Origin: Williamwhitmania taraxaci
GTDB lineage: Bacteria > Bacteroidota > Bacteroidia > Bacteroidales > Williamwhitmaniaceae
Assembly (NCBI RefSeq): GCF_900096565.1
Contig: NZ_FMYP01000027.1
Location: 1-47,379, forward strand
Length of the DNA: 47,379 nucleotides
Reading direction: 5' to 3'
Every line of letters starts with the position of its first letter. Positions within the stretch are counted from its first letter, which is position 1. The position numbers and the translations under genes were made by a program. This document shows, piece after piece, positions 26,244 to 35,000 of the stretch. The notes beneath the pieces are model-generated. The model searched no databases. It was not told where the DNA came from and was given only the letters and a program-made list of their open reading frames with translations.

Positions 26244-26271
26244 AACCCCGTAAGTATTGACTTACGGGGTT
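26244..26271 (-). terminator. Terminator after tRNA-Leu
   Basis: Perfect 11-bp palindrome AACCCCGTAAG / CTTACGGGGTT around a 6-nt loop, followed on the minus strand by TTTGTTTTTTTG. It lies about 8 nt past the encoded CCA of the tRNA. Confidence 0.88.
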
Positions 26272-26279
26272 CTTGTATT

Positions 26280-26366
26280 TGGTGCCCAGGACGAGACTCG
26301 AACTCACACACCATTACTGGCACTACCACCTCAAAGTAGCGTGTCTACCAATTTCACCACCTGGGC
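26280..26366 (-). tRNA. tRNA-Leu (anticodon GAG)
   Basis: On the minus strand the gene starts GCCCAGGTGGTGAAATTGGT, has the long variable arm of a class II tRNA, the T-arm GAGTTCGAGTCTC and ends CCTGGGCA plus an encoded CCA (26280-26282). The anticodon arm is CTACT-TTGAGGT-GGTAG; positions 34-36 read GAG, which decodes CUC and CUU leucine codons. Acceptor stem of seven pairs (GCCCAGG/CCTGGGC) is perfect. Confidence 0.95.
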
Positions 26367-26619
26367 ATTGAATCAACCGCACGACTGCGATTGCGGATGC
26401 AAATATACAACAGTTTTGCTTTGTAGCAAGGGGCTGTAGCGATTTTTTAAAAATATATCTATTGCATTTTACAGAAGTTTATGAACCAAACGGTTAAGGA
26501 ATGCGGTAAAGAAATGGAATTGTAGTATAGTGTAAGTTAAGGTTCCCTTTACGCTATCGCAATTAAGCAATGTTAAAGAAATAGCCTAACCTACTCCACC
26601 CAAGTTACCAAAAAGACGT

Positions 26620-26650
26620 CCGATCTAGGTTTAAACCTGATCGGGCTTTT
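26620..26650 (+). terminator. Orphan terminator-like hairpin
   Basis: CCGATC-T-AGGT pairs with ACCT-GATCGG around TTAA (one bulged T), then GCTTTTATTTG. No gene precedes it on the plus strand since the tRNA, so it may end a small unrecognised RNA, or act on read-through from elsewhere. Apart from this hairpin and the motifs below, 26372-26904 shows nothing assignable. Confidence 0.5.
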
Positions 26651-26838
26651 ATTTGAACAAGTATCTTTCGACTGTATGCGCTGGGGAGTTGCAGGACCGA
26701 AATTAAGGCATATTATATACAATCACAGACTCACTCCAACAGACTAAATACAATTCATTCCATTACAATAAATAGATTATTACCAACGTCAGAACACAAC
26801 GATTTTGCTCATTTTTGCTACATTTAGCGACTCCAATT

Positions 26839-26886
26839 GTGCTATATATTGGCACATATTGAGAGAAAAAGTGCAATACTTGGCAC
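26839..26886 (+). promoter_or_regulatory. Two related palindromes upstream of mobA, candidate operator pair
   Basis: GTGC-N9-GCAC at 26839-26855 and GTGC-N8-GCAC at 26871-26886, both with a TTGGCAC right half, their starts 32 nt apart (about three helical turns). They lie within 70 nt of the mobA start and look like a double binding site for a dimeric regulator. The regulator is unknown. Confidence 0.4.
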
Positions 26887-26904
26887 CAAAGGATTATTTA
26901 AATT

Positions 26905-27495
26905 ATGGAGAAGGAACGTGTTACGGGGATAATACTTGCAGGTGGAAAGAGTCGGCGGTTTGGGTCTAATAAGGCACTGTATCGCCACAACGGAAAATGC
27001 TTAGTTGAATACTCCATTGATGTGCTTAGGCCAGTGTGTAATGAGCTAATTTTAATAACCAATAACCCTGCCGACTTTAGCTTTACTGGGCTAACTATTT
27101 ATGAAGATATCCATAAAGACTGTGGCCCACTGGCAGGAATACATACAGGATTAGTTCACTCGAAAAATTTGAACAATTTGATAATAAGCTGTGATTCGCC
27201 AGAGTTGCATACTGACTTATTTAGAGCAATACTTGAAAACAGGGAGAACTATCAGGTTGTTATGCCAACTCATAACGGTATAAAAGAGAGCATGGCCAGC
27301 TTCTTTCATAAAAATTCTATCCCGTTGATTGAAGCAGCAATAGCCACAAATTGCCTAAAGGTTTTTAACGCCATCATGCCAATGACTACGCTATTTCTAG
27401 ATGTATCAAAAATGCCCTTCTACTCGGAGCAACTTTTTGCCAATATAAACACAAAGGAAGCTCTTAACTCAATAAACGACACCAATAATGATTAA
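26905..27495 (+). CDS. mobA: Molybdenum cofactor guanylyltransferase
   Basis: A 196-residue nucleotidyltransferase that attaches GMP to molybdopterin to make the guanine dinucleotide form of the cofactor used by NarG-type enzymes. The signature LAGGKSRRFGSNKAL is at residues 11-25, followed by DIHKDCGPLAGIHTGL and the ISCDSPEL metal-binding Asp motif. Length fits MobA (about 190-200). The stop overlaps the start of the next gene (ATG at 27488), so the two are translationally coupled. The nar operon, whose product needs this cofactor, is convergent and adjacent, which strongly supports the assignment. Confidence 0.9.
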   Translation: MEKERVTGIILAGGKSRRFGSNKALYRHNGKCLVEYSIDVLRPVCNELILITNNPADFSFTGLTIYEDIHKDCGPLAGIHTGLVHSKNLNNLIISCDSPELHTDLFRAILENRENYQVVMPTHNGIKESMASFFHKNSIPLIEAAIATNCLKVFNAIMPMTTLFLDVSKMPFYSEQLFANINTKEALNSINDTNND

Positions 27496-29236
27496 GCACA
27501 TACCCTATATTCCTCTATCAGACAAATGGTTAAAAGCCTCGGTAATTGGAAGCCTGTGGGCCGTAGTAGAAATTGTACTAGGCAGCATGCTTCACAATTT
27601 GAGGATTCCTTTTGCAGGAAGCATCTTATCCTTTTTCGCGGTTTACCTTATTATTGCCTTTTTTCAGGTATGGAAAACCAACGGAATAATATGGCGCGCG
27701 GGGCTTATATGCGCTTTAATGAAATCACTTTCGCCAAGTGCCATCATAATTGGACCAATGACTGGAATTATGGCAGAGGCATTAATACTGGAATTAATCA
27801 TTCTTGGTATTGGTAAAAACTTGTTCAGCTATGGTATTGGCGGAGCTCTGGCTGTATTTAGCGTTGTGATTCACAAGGCAATATCGCTACTTATTCTTTA
27901 TGGTTGGGACATTGTTAAGTTACTGGAAAACATATACCTATTTGCCGCCAAACACCTTAACTTTGATGGAGTTGCACCCTCCCAAATTTTAATTATCGTT
28001 TCAGGAATTTACTTAAGCCTAGGCTATATTGCAGGCACCTTGGGTTACTATGCAGGCCGAAAGTATATTAAACATAATTCCACTCAACAAAACCTACAGA
28101 TTAAAAAACCTTCGCAAGGCCATTTGTTTCAACACACTTCAAAAAAGAATCAATCGTGGCTTATCCTTCCACTTATTTTTGTAATGCTGCTGGGGGTTAT
28201 GTATTCAATTGCCAGCTCAAGCATAATTATTTCATCAGTTCTTTCAACTATATTTATTGTAATTATTGGCATTCGATACAAGAATAATTTAAGATTCTTA
28301 ATGAAACCAGCCTTTTGGCTACAGCTCATATTTATTCTTGTATTCTCGAGTTTCTTTTATCAAGGGTTTTCCGTTAAGGGAATATTGCAATCAGGTGGCT
28401 GGATAATTGGTTGCAAAATGGTATTGAGGGCACTCGTTTTGCTCACATCGTTTTCGGCCATAAGCGTAGAGCTTAAGAACCCCGTTATTAAGAATATACT
28501 ATACAAAAGAGGGTTGAAAAACCTCTATCAGTCGTTGGAATTAGCCTTCTCAGCCCTTCCAAGTTTGATACAAACATTTGCCAGCGAGAGTAAAAGTATT
28601 TTTGGATTGAAAAAGGTTACATACCTCATGTTGAACTGCTCACAGTCGCTATTGAATAATTTTACGGAGGCAGAAGAAACAAAGACAAAAGTATTTATTA
28701 TCAGTGGCGAGGTAAACGGTGGTAAAACCACTCTTGCTAAAAATGTGATTAACTTACTACAGATGAAGAATGTGGAGGTAAATGGTTTTTTAACCGTAGC
28801 TATCAATAATGAGCTCTCCGAAAAAACATACTACCTAGAGGAGATTAAATCGGGAACAAGGGAGTTTCTATGCTCCAATAACCCTGTGAGCGAAAATGAA
28901 AAATCTGGCCGTTTCTATTTCTCAGAAGCAGGAATACTGTTTGGTCGAAAAATTATTGAACAACCCATCCAGCAAGGAATGCAGCAACTTACTGTAATTG
29001 ACGAAATTGGTCCTCTCGAAATTCAAGGTAAAGGCTGGGCACCTTCAATTGCACAGCAGCTAGCGCAAAACAATTCCGCTCAACTTTGGATTGTGCGAGC
29101 AAGTCTGGTAAACGCAGCTATCAGAAAGTGGAACGTTGGCGAAGTATTTATCTTTCACCTTCATGAAGAGCGCGAGCAAGAGATAGCCACCTGCATTTTC
29201 AACAACCTTGAAGCTGAAAAAACTAAAGCCGTCTAA
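27488..29236 (+). CDS. Three-part fusion: S-component-like membrane domain, EcfT/CbiQ-like domain, THEP1-type NTPase
   Basis: A 582-residue protein. Residues about 15-190 form six or so helices with the small-residue pattern of ECF transporter substrate-binding subunits (SAIIIGPMTGIMAEALILEL). Residues about 222-395 resemble the ECF energy-coupling T subunit (CbiQ-like: RALVLLTSFSAISVELKNP, then RGLKNLYQSLELAFSALPSL). Residues about 400-575 are a P-loop NTPase of the THEP1 (NTPase_1/DUF2478-like) family: Walker A GEVNGGKTT (407-415) and VIDEIGPLE (503-511). The three parts suggest an uptake or sensing device, possibly for molybdate, tungstate or a cofactor precursor, given the coupling to mobA. 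This architecture is not one I know as characterised. Its 3' end overlaps the convergent narI by 14 nt. Confidence 0.7.
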   Translation: MIKHIPYIPLSDKWLKASVIGSLWAVVEIVLGSMLHNLRIPFAGSILSFFAVYLIIAFFQVWKTNGIIWRAGLICALMKSLSPSAIIIGPMTGIMAEALILELIILGIGKNLFSYGIGGALAVFSVVIHKAISLLILYGWDIVKLLENIYLFAAKHLNFDGVAPSQILIIVSGIYLSLGYIAGTLGYYAGRKYIKHNSTQQNLQIKKPSQGHLFQHTSKKNQSWLILPLIFVMLLGVMYSIASSSIIISSVLSTIFIVIIGIRYKNNLRFLMKPAFWLQLIFILVFSSFFYQGFSVKGILQSGGWIIGCKMVLRALVLLTSFSAISVELKNPVIKNILYKRGLKNLYQSLELAFSALPSLIQTFASESKSIFGLKKVTYLMLNCSQSLLNNFTEAEETKTKVFIISGEVNGGKTTLAKNVINLLQMKNVEVNGFLTVAINNELSEKTYYLEEIKSGTREFLCSNNPVSENEKSGRFYFSEAGILFGRKIIEQPIQQGMQQLTVIDEIGPLEIQGKGWAPSIAQQLAQNNSAQLWIVRASLVNAAIRKWNVGEVFIFHLHEEREQEIATCIFNNLEAEKTKAV

Positions 29237-29912
29237 ACCCACTTCTTACCAATTGATAACTTGATCTTAAAAAATAGGAAATGGGCATCACAAACATGTG
29301 CATTAACTTGGTGTAGGGGAAAATCATAAATATTAGGAGGCCGGTAACAATGTGCAGCTTATAAATAATGCTATGGCCTGCAATTATAGCTCCGGCGTCT
29401 GGCTGAAAAGTGACCACCTTTTGTGCCCAAATTCCCAATGCTGCATAGTTTTCAACGGAAGACGTTGCCGTGATGAAGATGGATGAAATACCCAACAACA
29501 TTTCAAAAAGAAGCAATAAAAGCAAAAGAATATCCTGCGGTTTTCCATTTATCCTCAGTCGCACATCTCTTCGCCTTCGTATAAAAAGAATGGTTATTCC
29601 TACAACCGCAGCGATTCCAAAAATCCCCCCCAAAGTAAGCGCAAGAGTTCGCTTGGTGGCAGTTGTCATTATGAGATGGTAGAGGCTCTCGGGTGTGAAA
29701 AGCCCAACAAAGTGACCTACAAAAACCATGATAATGCCATAATGAAAAAGATTTCCACCCCAACGCTGTCCCTTTTTGCTGAGGAACTGGCTCGATTCTG
29801 CCTGCAACGATTGGGATGTTTTTACAATCCTTGTAATTACACCAAACCAAAATATGGCCATTGCAATATGCGGCAAATAGGTAAACAACAAATTGTTAAC
29901 AAATATATCCAT
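29223..29912 (-). CDS. narI: Respiratory nitrate reductase gamma subunit (cytochrome b)
   Basis: A 229-residue, five-helix membrane cytochrome b, length almost the same as E. coli NarI (225). It oxidises quinol and sends electrons through two b hemes to NarH. Histidines in LFHYGIIMVFVGHFVGLF (57 and 67) and in AGHSIIYKLHIVTGL match the heme ligands in the first and last helices. It closes the narGHJI operon, 4 nt after narJ. The 3' end overlaps the end of the convergent fusion gene, with no terminator between. Confidence 0.93.
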   Translation of the reverse strand: MDIFVNNLLFTYLPHIAMAIFWFGVITRIVKTSQSLQAESSQFLSKKGQRWGGNLFHYGIIMVFVGHFVGLFTPESLYHLIMTTATKRTLALTLGGIFGIAAVVGITILFIRRRRDVRLRINGKPQDILLLLLLLFEMLLGISSIFITATSSVENYAALGIWAQKVVTFQPDAGAIIAGHSIIYKLHIVTGLLIFMIFPYTKLMHMFVMPISYFLRSSYQLVRSGFRRL

Positions 29913-29916
29913 GACT

Positions 29917-30546
29917 TTATGATTTACAGTTTACACAGGGGCTATCATTACCAAAGGTGACTGGTTTTTCCAGGTAAGCTTCATCAATAGTAGTCTCAGG
30001 CATATTCAACTCCATCTTTTCAATTCTAGCAGGAGTTGGTTTCTGGTCCGACAGTTGAATGAGGGCACTTAGAAGATACTTATATGGATTGTCTTTCTCT
30101 TCCAGTTTTTTATAGATGAACCCAATAATATCAATTATATCAGCGAGGTATTCCCTAGCCTTGGATTGGTTTTGTAAAGCCAAAAACTCAAGAAAAACAG
30201 GTAGATAATCGGGTAATTCCGATCGAGTGAGAACAAGCCCCTTCTCAGAGTAGGAATCGATAAGATCGACCATTGCCTGTCCACGGTCCTTGGAATCGCC
30301 ATGCACATGTTCGAATAAGTATAGTGATACTGAACGAGAGTAGTCAAACAGCTGAACATAGAACTCCTGCCATGAGCTGAGTGGTTTTGACCTAAAAAAG
30401 TCCATGAAGGTTTCAACTCCCAGAATCTCATTAGGATCGAGCAGGTGCTCTTCCTTAAGTGCCGGAGTAACCTCCGTCAAAAGATCATAAATTTCCTGAT
30501 TAGGATAGGTGAGCAGCAGGGAAATTACTTTATAGGTCTTAATCAT
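29917..30546 (-). CDS. narJ: Nitrate reductase molybdenum cofactor assembly chaperone
   Basis: A 209-residue member of the TorD/NarJ chaperone family, which holds apo-NarG until the molybdenum cofactor is inserted. Typical features: N-terminal YKVISLLLTYPNQEIYDLL, a central DYSRSVSLYLFEHVHGDS, and LPDYLPVFLEFLAL. I choose the ATG at 30544-30546, which directly follows the narH stop with a GGAGG eight nt upstream, rather than a TTG further 5'. The C-terminus carries a CVNC motif not needed for chaperone function. Gene order narG-H-J-I is standard. Confidence 0.92.
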   Translation of the reverse strand: MIKTYKVISLLLTYPNQEIYDLLTEVTPALKEEHLLDPNEILGVETFMDFFRSKPLSSWQEFYVQLFDYSRSVSLYLFEHVHGDSKDRGQAMVDLIDSYSEKGLVLTRSELPDYLPVFLEFLALQNQSKAREYLADIIDIIGFIYKKLEEKDNPYKYLLSALIQLSDQKPTPARIEKMELNMPETTIDEAYLEKPVTFGNDSPCVNCKS

Positions 30547-30547
30547 C

Positions 30548-32038
30548 TCACATTCCTCCAAAAAGATTTTTCAAACGACTCTCGGTGCTACCACAGCCTT
30601 CTCCATCTGTAAAGCCGCACTCAGCCTTGTCTCCAAATGCATCATAAGCATATTCCCTATGTGATGTGGGTATTACAAAGCGATCCTCAAAATCGGCAAT
30701 GGCCATGTATCGATACATATCTTCCACCATGGCAGGACTTAATCCGGTCCCTTGCAAGATTGAATCATCGGTTCTATTCTCAACGGTCTTTATTCTCATG
30801 AATGCTCGCATGGCCAACATTTTTACCAGAGCCTCTTTTATTGGTTTTTCATCTCCTGCTGTAAAGATATTTGCAAGGTATTTCAATGGGATCCGAAGCA
30901 TTTCCACATCAGGAATAATGCCATTAGAACCTATTTTTCCACTCTCAATCTGCTCTTGAATAGGCGACAATGGAGGAGTATACCAAACCATTGGTAACGT
31001 TCTATATTCAGGATGTAACGGGAATGCCACTTTCCAATCAATGGCCATTTTGTAAACTGGCGAATTTTGGGCCGCTTCCATAAAGTTATCCGGAATCCCC
31101 TGTCTCTTAGCCTCTCGAATGACATCCGGACTATGAGGGTCTAGGAATAAATCAAGGTGATTCTGATAGAGATCGGTAGTTTCAACAGCGGAAGCCGCTT
31201 GTTTAATCTTATCCGCATCATAAAGCAAAACGCCTATGTATCTAATTCTGCCAACGCATGTTTCGCTGCAGATGGTCGGTTCCCCGTTTTCAATTTTCGG
31301 ATAACAGAGGGTGCATTTTTCAGAACGTTTAGTTTTCCAGTTGAAATAGATCTTTTTGTAAGGACAAGCACTAACGCATTGCCTCCATCCTCTGCAACGA
31401 TCCTGATCTATTAACACTATACCGTCCTCACTGCGCTTATAGATTGCTCCAGAAGGACAAGCAGCCACACATGTTGGGTTTAGGCAGTGTTCACACAGGC
31501 GGGGCAAATACATCATAAAAACATTCTCGAACTTGGCATACATCTCCTTGTCAAGGTCGTCGAAATTCGTCTCTTTGCTACGTTCTTCAAAAGTTCCTCC
31601 CAAGTTGTCCTCCCAGTTCGGCCCCTTCTCTATCTTTTCCATTGGGAGGCCGGTAATCATAGAATGAGGCTTAGCAGAGGGAGGAGTCGCGAATCTTGCA
31701 GATGAATGTAATATATTGTAATTGAATGTAAACGGTTCATAGTAATCATCAATCTGCGGCAGGAATGGATTGGAAAAGATATTCTTCATAATGGTGGGTT
31801 TATTCCCCATACGTGGGCGAAGACGCGATTTATCAAGCACCCATCCACCTTTCCATTTGTCCTGATCCTCCCAGCTTGTGGGATAACCTTGACCTGGCTT
31901 TGTCTCCACATTGTTAAACCATGCATACTCCACACCCTTGCGTGTTGTCCACACATTTTTACAGGTAACAGAGCAGGTGTGACAGCCGATACACTTATCT
32001 AGGTTAAGTACCATTCCAATCTGAGCCTGAATTTTCAT
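30548..32038 (-). CDS. narH: Respiratory nitrate reductase beta subunit (iron-sulfur)
   Basis: A 496-residue electron transfer subunit with four clusters. Cysteine groups: CIGCHTCSVTCKN near the N-terminus, CEHCLNPTCVAACPSGA, CRGWRQCVSACPY (tryptophan replaces one cysteine, as for the [3Fe-4S] cluster) and CTLCYPKIENGEPTICSETC. These match NarH and carry electrons from NarI to NarG at the inner face of the membrane. Start is ATG at 32036-32038 (MKIQAQIGMVLNLDKC), which gives the standard N-terminus; a longer frame would overlap narG. Start is 19 nt after narG. Confidence 0.95.
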   Translation of the reverse strand: MKIQAQIGMVLNLDKCIGCHTCSVTCKNVWTTRKGVEYAWFNNVETKPGQGYPTSWEDQDKWKGGWVLDKSRLRPRMGNKPTIMKNIFSNPFLPQIDDYYEPFTFNYNILHSSARFATPPSAKPHSMITGLPMEKIEKGPNWEDNLGGTFEERSKETNFDDLDKEMYAKFENVFMMYLPRLCEHCLNPTCVAACPSGAIYKRSEDGIVLIDQDRCRGWRQCVSACPYKKIYFNWKTKRSEKCTLCYPKIENGEPTICSETCVGRIRYIGVLLYDADKIKQAASAVETTDLYQNHLDLFLDPHSPDVIREAKRQGIPDNFMEAAQNSPVYKMAIDWKVAFPLHPEYRTLPMVWYTPPLSPIQEQIESGKIGSNGIIPDVEMLRIPLKYLANIFTAGDEKPIKEALVKMLAMRAFMRIKTVENRTDDSILQGTGLSPAMVEDMYRYMAIADFEDRFVIPTSHREYAYDAFGDKAECGFTDGEGCGSTESRLKNLFGGM

Positions 32039-32057
32039 AGTTGAAGTCTTAATGGGG

Positions 32058-35000
32058 TTAATCAACAATTTCTTGGTCCTTCCACTCCACTTTCGTCATT
32101 TTTCGGACCACAACAAACTCATCACGATTGGAACCTACAGGCCCGTAATAGTTAAATCCGTATGCCAGCTGGGCATAACCACCAATCATGTTGGTAGGCT
32201 TCAAGCATAACCGTTCCACCGAATTATGAACACCTCCTCGGTTACCCGTCAGTTGGCTTATCGGCATATTCACCGTACGCTCCTGATTATGATACATGAT
32301 CAATGCTCCTACAGGGATTCTTTGCGATACAATAAGCCGAGCCACAGTGGCTCCGTTAATGTTAAAAACCTCTACCCAATCGTTATCCTTGAGCTTAATT
32401 GTATTGGCATCGGTTTCGCTCATCCAAACAACCGGACCTCCTCTACCAAGGGTTAGCATAACTAAATTGTCGGACCACGAGGAGTGAATTGTCCATTTAT
32501 TATGCGGGGTCATCATGTTAATTACCATATACTCTTCACCATCATCAAGTTTGTTGAGCACTGCCGCAATTGATTTTGTGTCGATAGGTGGTTTGTAGGT
32601 AACCATATTCTCTCCAAAAGCCAACATCCAGGGATGATCTTGGTAGAGTGACTGCCTGCCGGTAAGTGTACGCCACGGTATAAGTTCGTGAACATTGGTA
32701 TAACCGGCATTATATGAAACCGTTTCGGAGTCTATGCCACTCCATATGGGAGAAGTAATAATTTTTCGTGGCTGTGAAAGCAAATCCCGATATCGAATTT
32801 TCTCATCTGCGCGTGACTGAGCCAGGTGAACGTGATGTAGTCCTGTGATTGCCTCTAGCGCTTTCCAAGCTTTTACCGCCACCTCACCATTTGTTTCAGG
32901 TGCCAACGAGAGGATTACTTCTGCAGCATGAATATCGGTATCAATCCTTGGCAAGCCTTTTGTCTCACCTTCTTCAGAAACTGTGCTGTTTAAGTGGGCT
33001 AATAGTGTTAACTCTGCCTCGGTGTTCCAATCAATACCCTTTCCACCGTTACCAATGGTTTTCATGAGCGGCCCCAAGGAGGTGAATCGTTTGAAGGTTA
33101 ATGGGTAATTGCGTTTTACCGTTACAATTTTCGAGAAATTAACACCTGGCTTTATCTCCTTTCCCGAACGCTTCCAATCGATAGCATCCGTCGTACCAGA
33201 AAGTTCCATTGGCGTATCGTGCTGAAGCGGAAGCAAGACCACATCAGTTTCGTTACCAAGATGACCTTCGACGAGTTGGGAGAATTTTTCTGCTATGCCT
33301 TTAAAAATATCCCAGTCGGCTCTTGATTCCCAAACTGGGTCAACGGCCTTGGAGAAGGGATGAATGAATGGATGCATATCACTGGTACTCAAATCATTTT
33401 TCTCATACCAAGAAGCGGCAGGTAGAAGAATATCAGAATGGAGTCCAGTAGTCGACATCCGAAAGTCTAGGGATACGAGCAAATCGAGCTTTCCTTCTGG
33501 TGCATCATCGTGCCATTTCACTTCCAATGGTAGTGGCTGATCCATCTCTTTTAAATCCTTGCCTTGTATGCTATTTTGCGCACCTAGCAAATGCTTCATA
33601 AAGTATTCCATTCCTTTGGCACTCGAACCAAGTAAATTTGAACGCCAAACGAACAAGTTCCTTGGGTAGTTTGCAGGTTCGTCAGGATCTTCAGAAGCCA
33701 AGGCCAACTTACCCGTTTGAAGTTGTGAAACTACGTATTCTGATGGTGGAACACCTGCCAGTTCAGCCTCTCTGGCGATTTGTAGTGGATTTCGTTCCAA
33801 TTGAGGAGAGCTTGGTAGCCAACCCATTCGTTCCGCCCTTACGTTGCAATCGACAATAGAAAGTTTTTCCCACTCTTGCTTATTCGCAAGTGGTGATAGT
33901 AGTTCGGTTAGCTTTACCTTCTCGTATCGCCACTGGTCGGTGTGCAAATACATAAAGGAAGTTGTATTCATCTGACGAGGAGGTCGAGTCCAGTCGAGTC
34001 CGAATGCCAATGGAAGCCATCCAGTTTGAGGCCGCAGCTTCTCTTGTCCAACGTAATGCGACCAGCCACCTCCCGATTGTCCTATGCAACCGCATAATAC
34101 CAACATATTAATTGCGCTGCGGTATATCATATCGGTATGATACCAATGGTTTACCCCTGCCCCTATTATAATCATTGATTTGCCCTCTGTAGCAGCCGCA
34201 TTTTCAGCAAACTGCATGGCCGTTGAAATGATATGCTGTGATGGAACACCCGTAATTTGTTCTTGCCATTTAGGGGTAAAAGGAAGGTTGTCGTCGTAAC
34301 TTTTTGCTGCATTGGGATCTTCAAATCCCCTATCTATTCCATAATTAGCGAGCATCATATCAAACACCGTACAGGTGTAAACCTCACCATCCTTCGTTTT
34401 CAATCGGCGAACAGGGATCTTACGCTCTAAAATATCCTTGTGGCCAGATGCAGAGAAATGCTCATGCTTAAATGTTTCCCCACCAAAATAGGGAAATTGA
34501 ACACTAATAACTGCGTCATGATTATCAATTATTGAAAGAACAGGGCTAATCGCAGCACCCGTTTTACTATCCTTAAGTTCTAGGTTCCACTTCTGCTTCT
34601 TCTCCCACCTTGAACCTATTGTTCCATTTGGTACCACATAGCTGCCGCTAACTTCATCAACTAAGACTGGTTTCCATTCCGCATTATCACCGGCATCAAG
34701 GTTATTTTCCATGTCGCTGGCTCTAAGTAGGGCTCCACCCAAATATTTACCATCTTTCTCTTCAATTTTAACTAAAAATGGTAAATCAGTAAACTGACGA
34801 GCATACCTTTCGAAATAGGGAATCTTTTTATTGAGGTAGAACTCCTTCAGTATTACATGCCCCATTGCCATACCAAGGGCAGCGTCGGTACCCTGGCGCG
34901 GTTTTATCCACAAATCAGCAAATTTCACTGCGTCACTGTAATCCGGTGCAATCACAACCGATTTTGTTCCCTTATATCGAACCTGAGTATAAAAAGGAGA

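Noticed and set aside
26257-26439. A 60-residue frame across the tRNA-Leu region.
   Set aside because: It runs antisense through a perfect tRNA gene and its terminator.
26849-26870. TTGGCAC motifs before mobA as a sigma-54 promoter.
   Set aside because: The -12 element (TTGC) is missing at the required spacing in both copies.
26660-26904. A molybdenum cofactor riboswitch upstream of mobA.
   Set aside because: No multi-stem conserved structure could be recognised; only short palindromes are seen.
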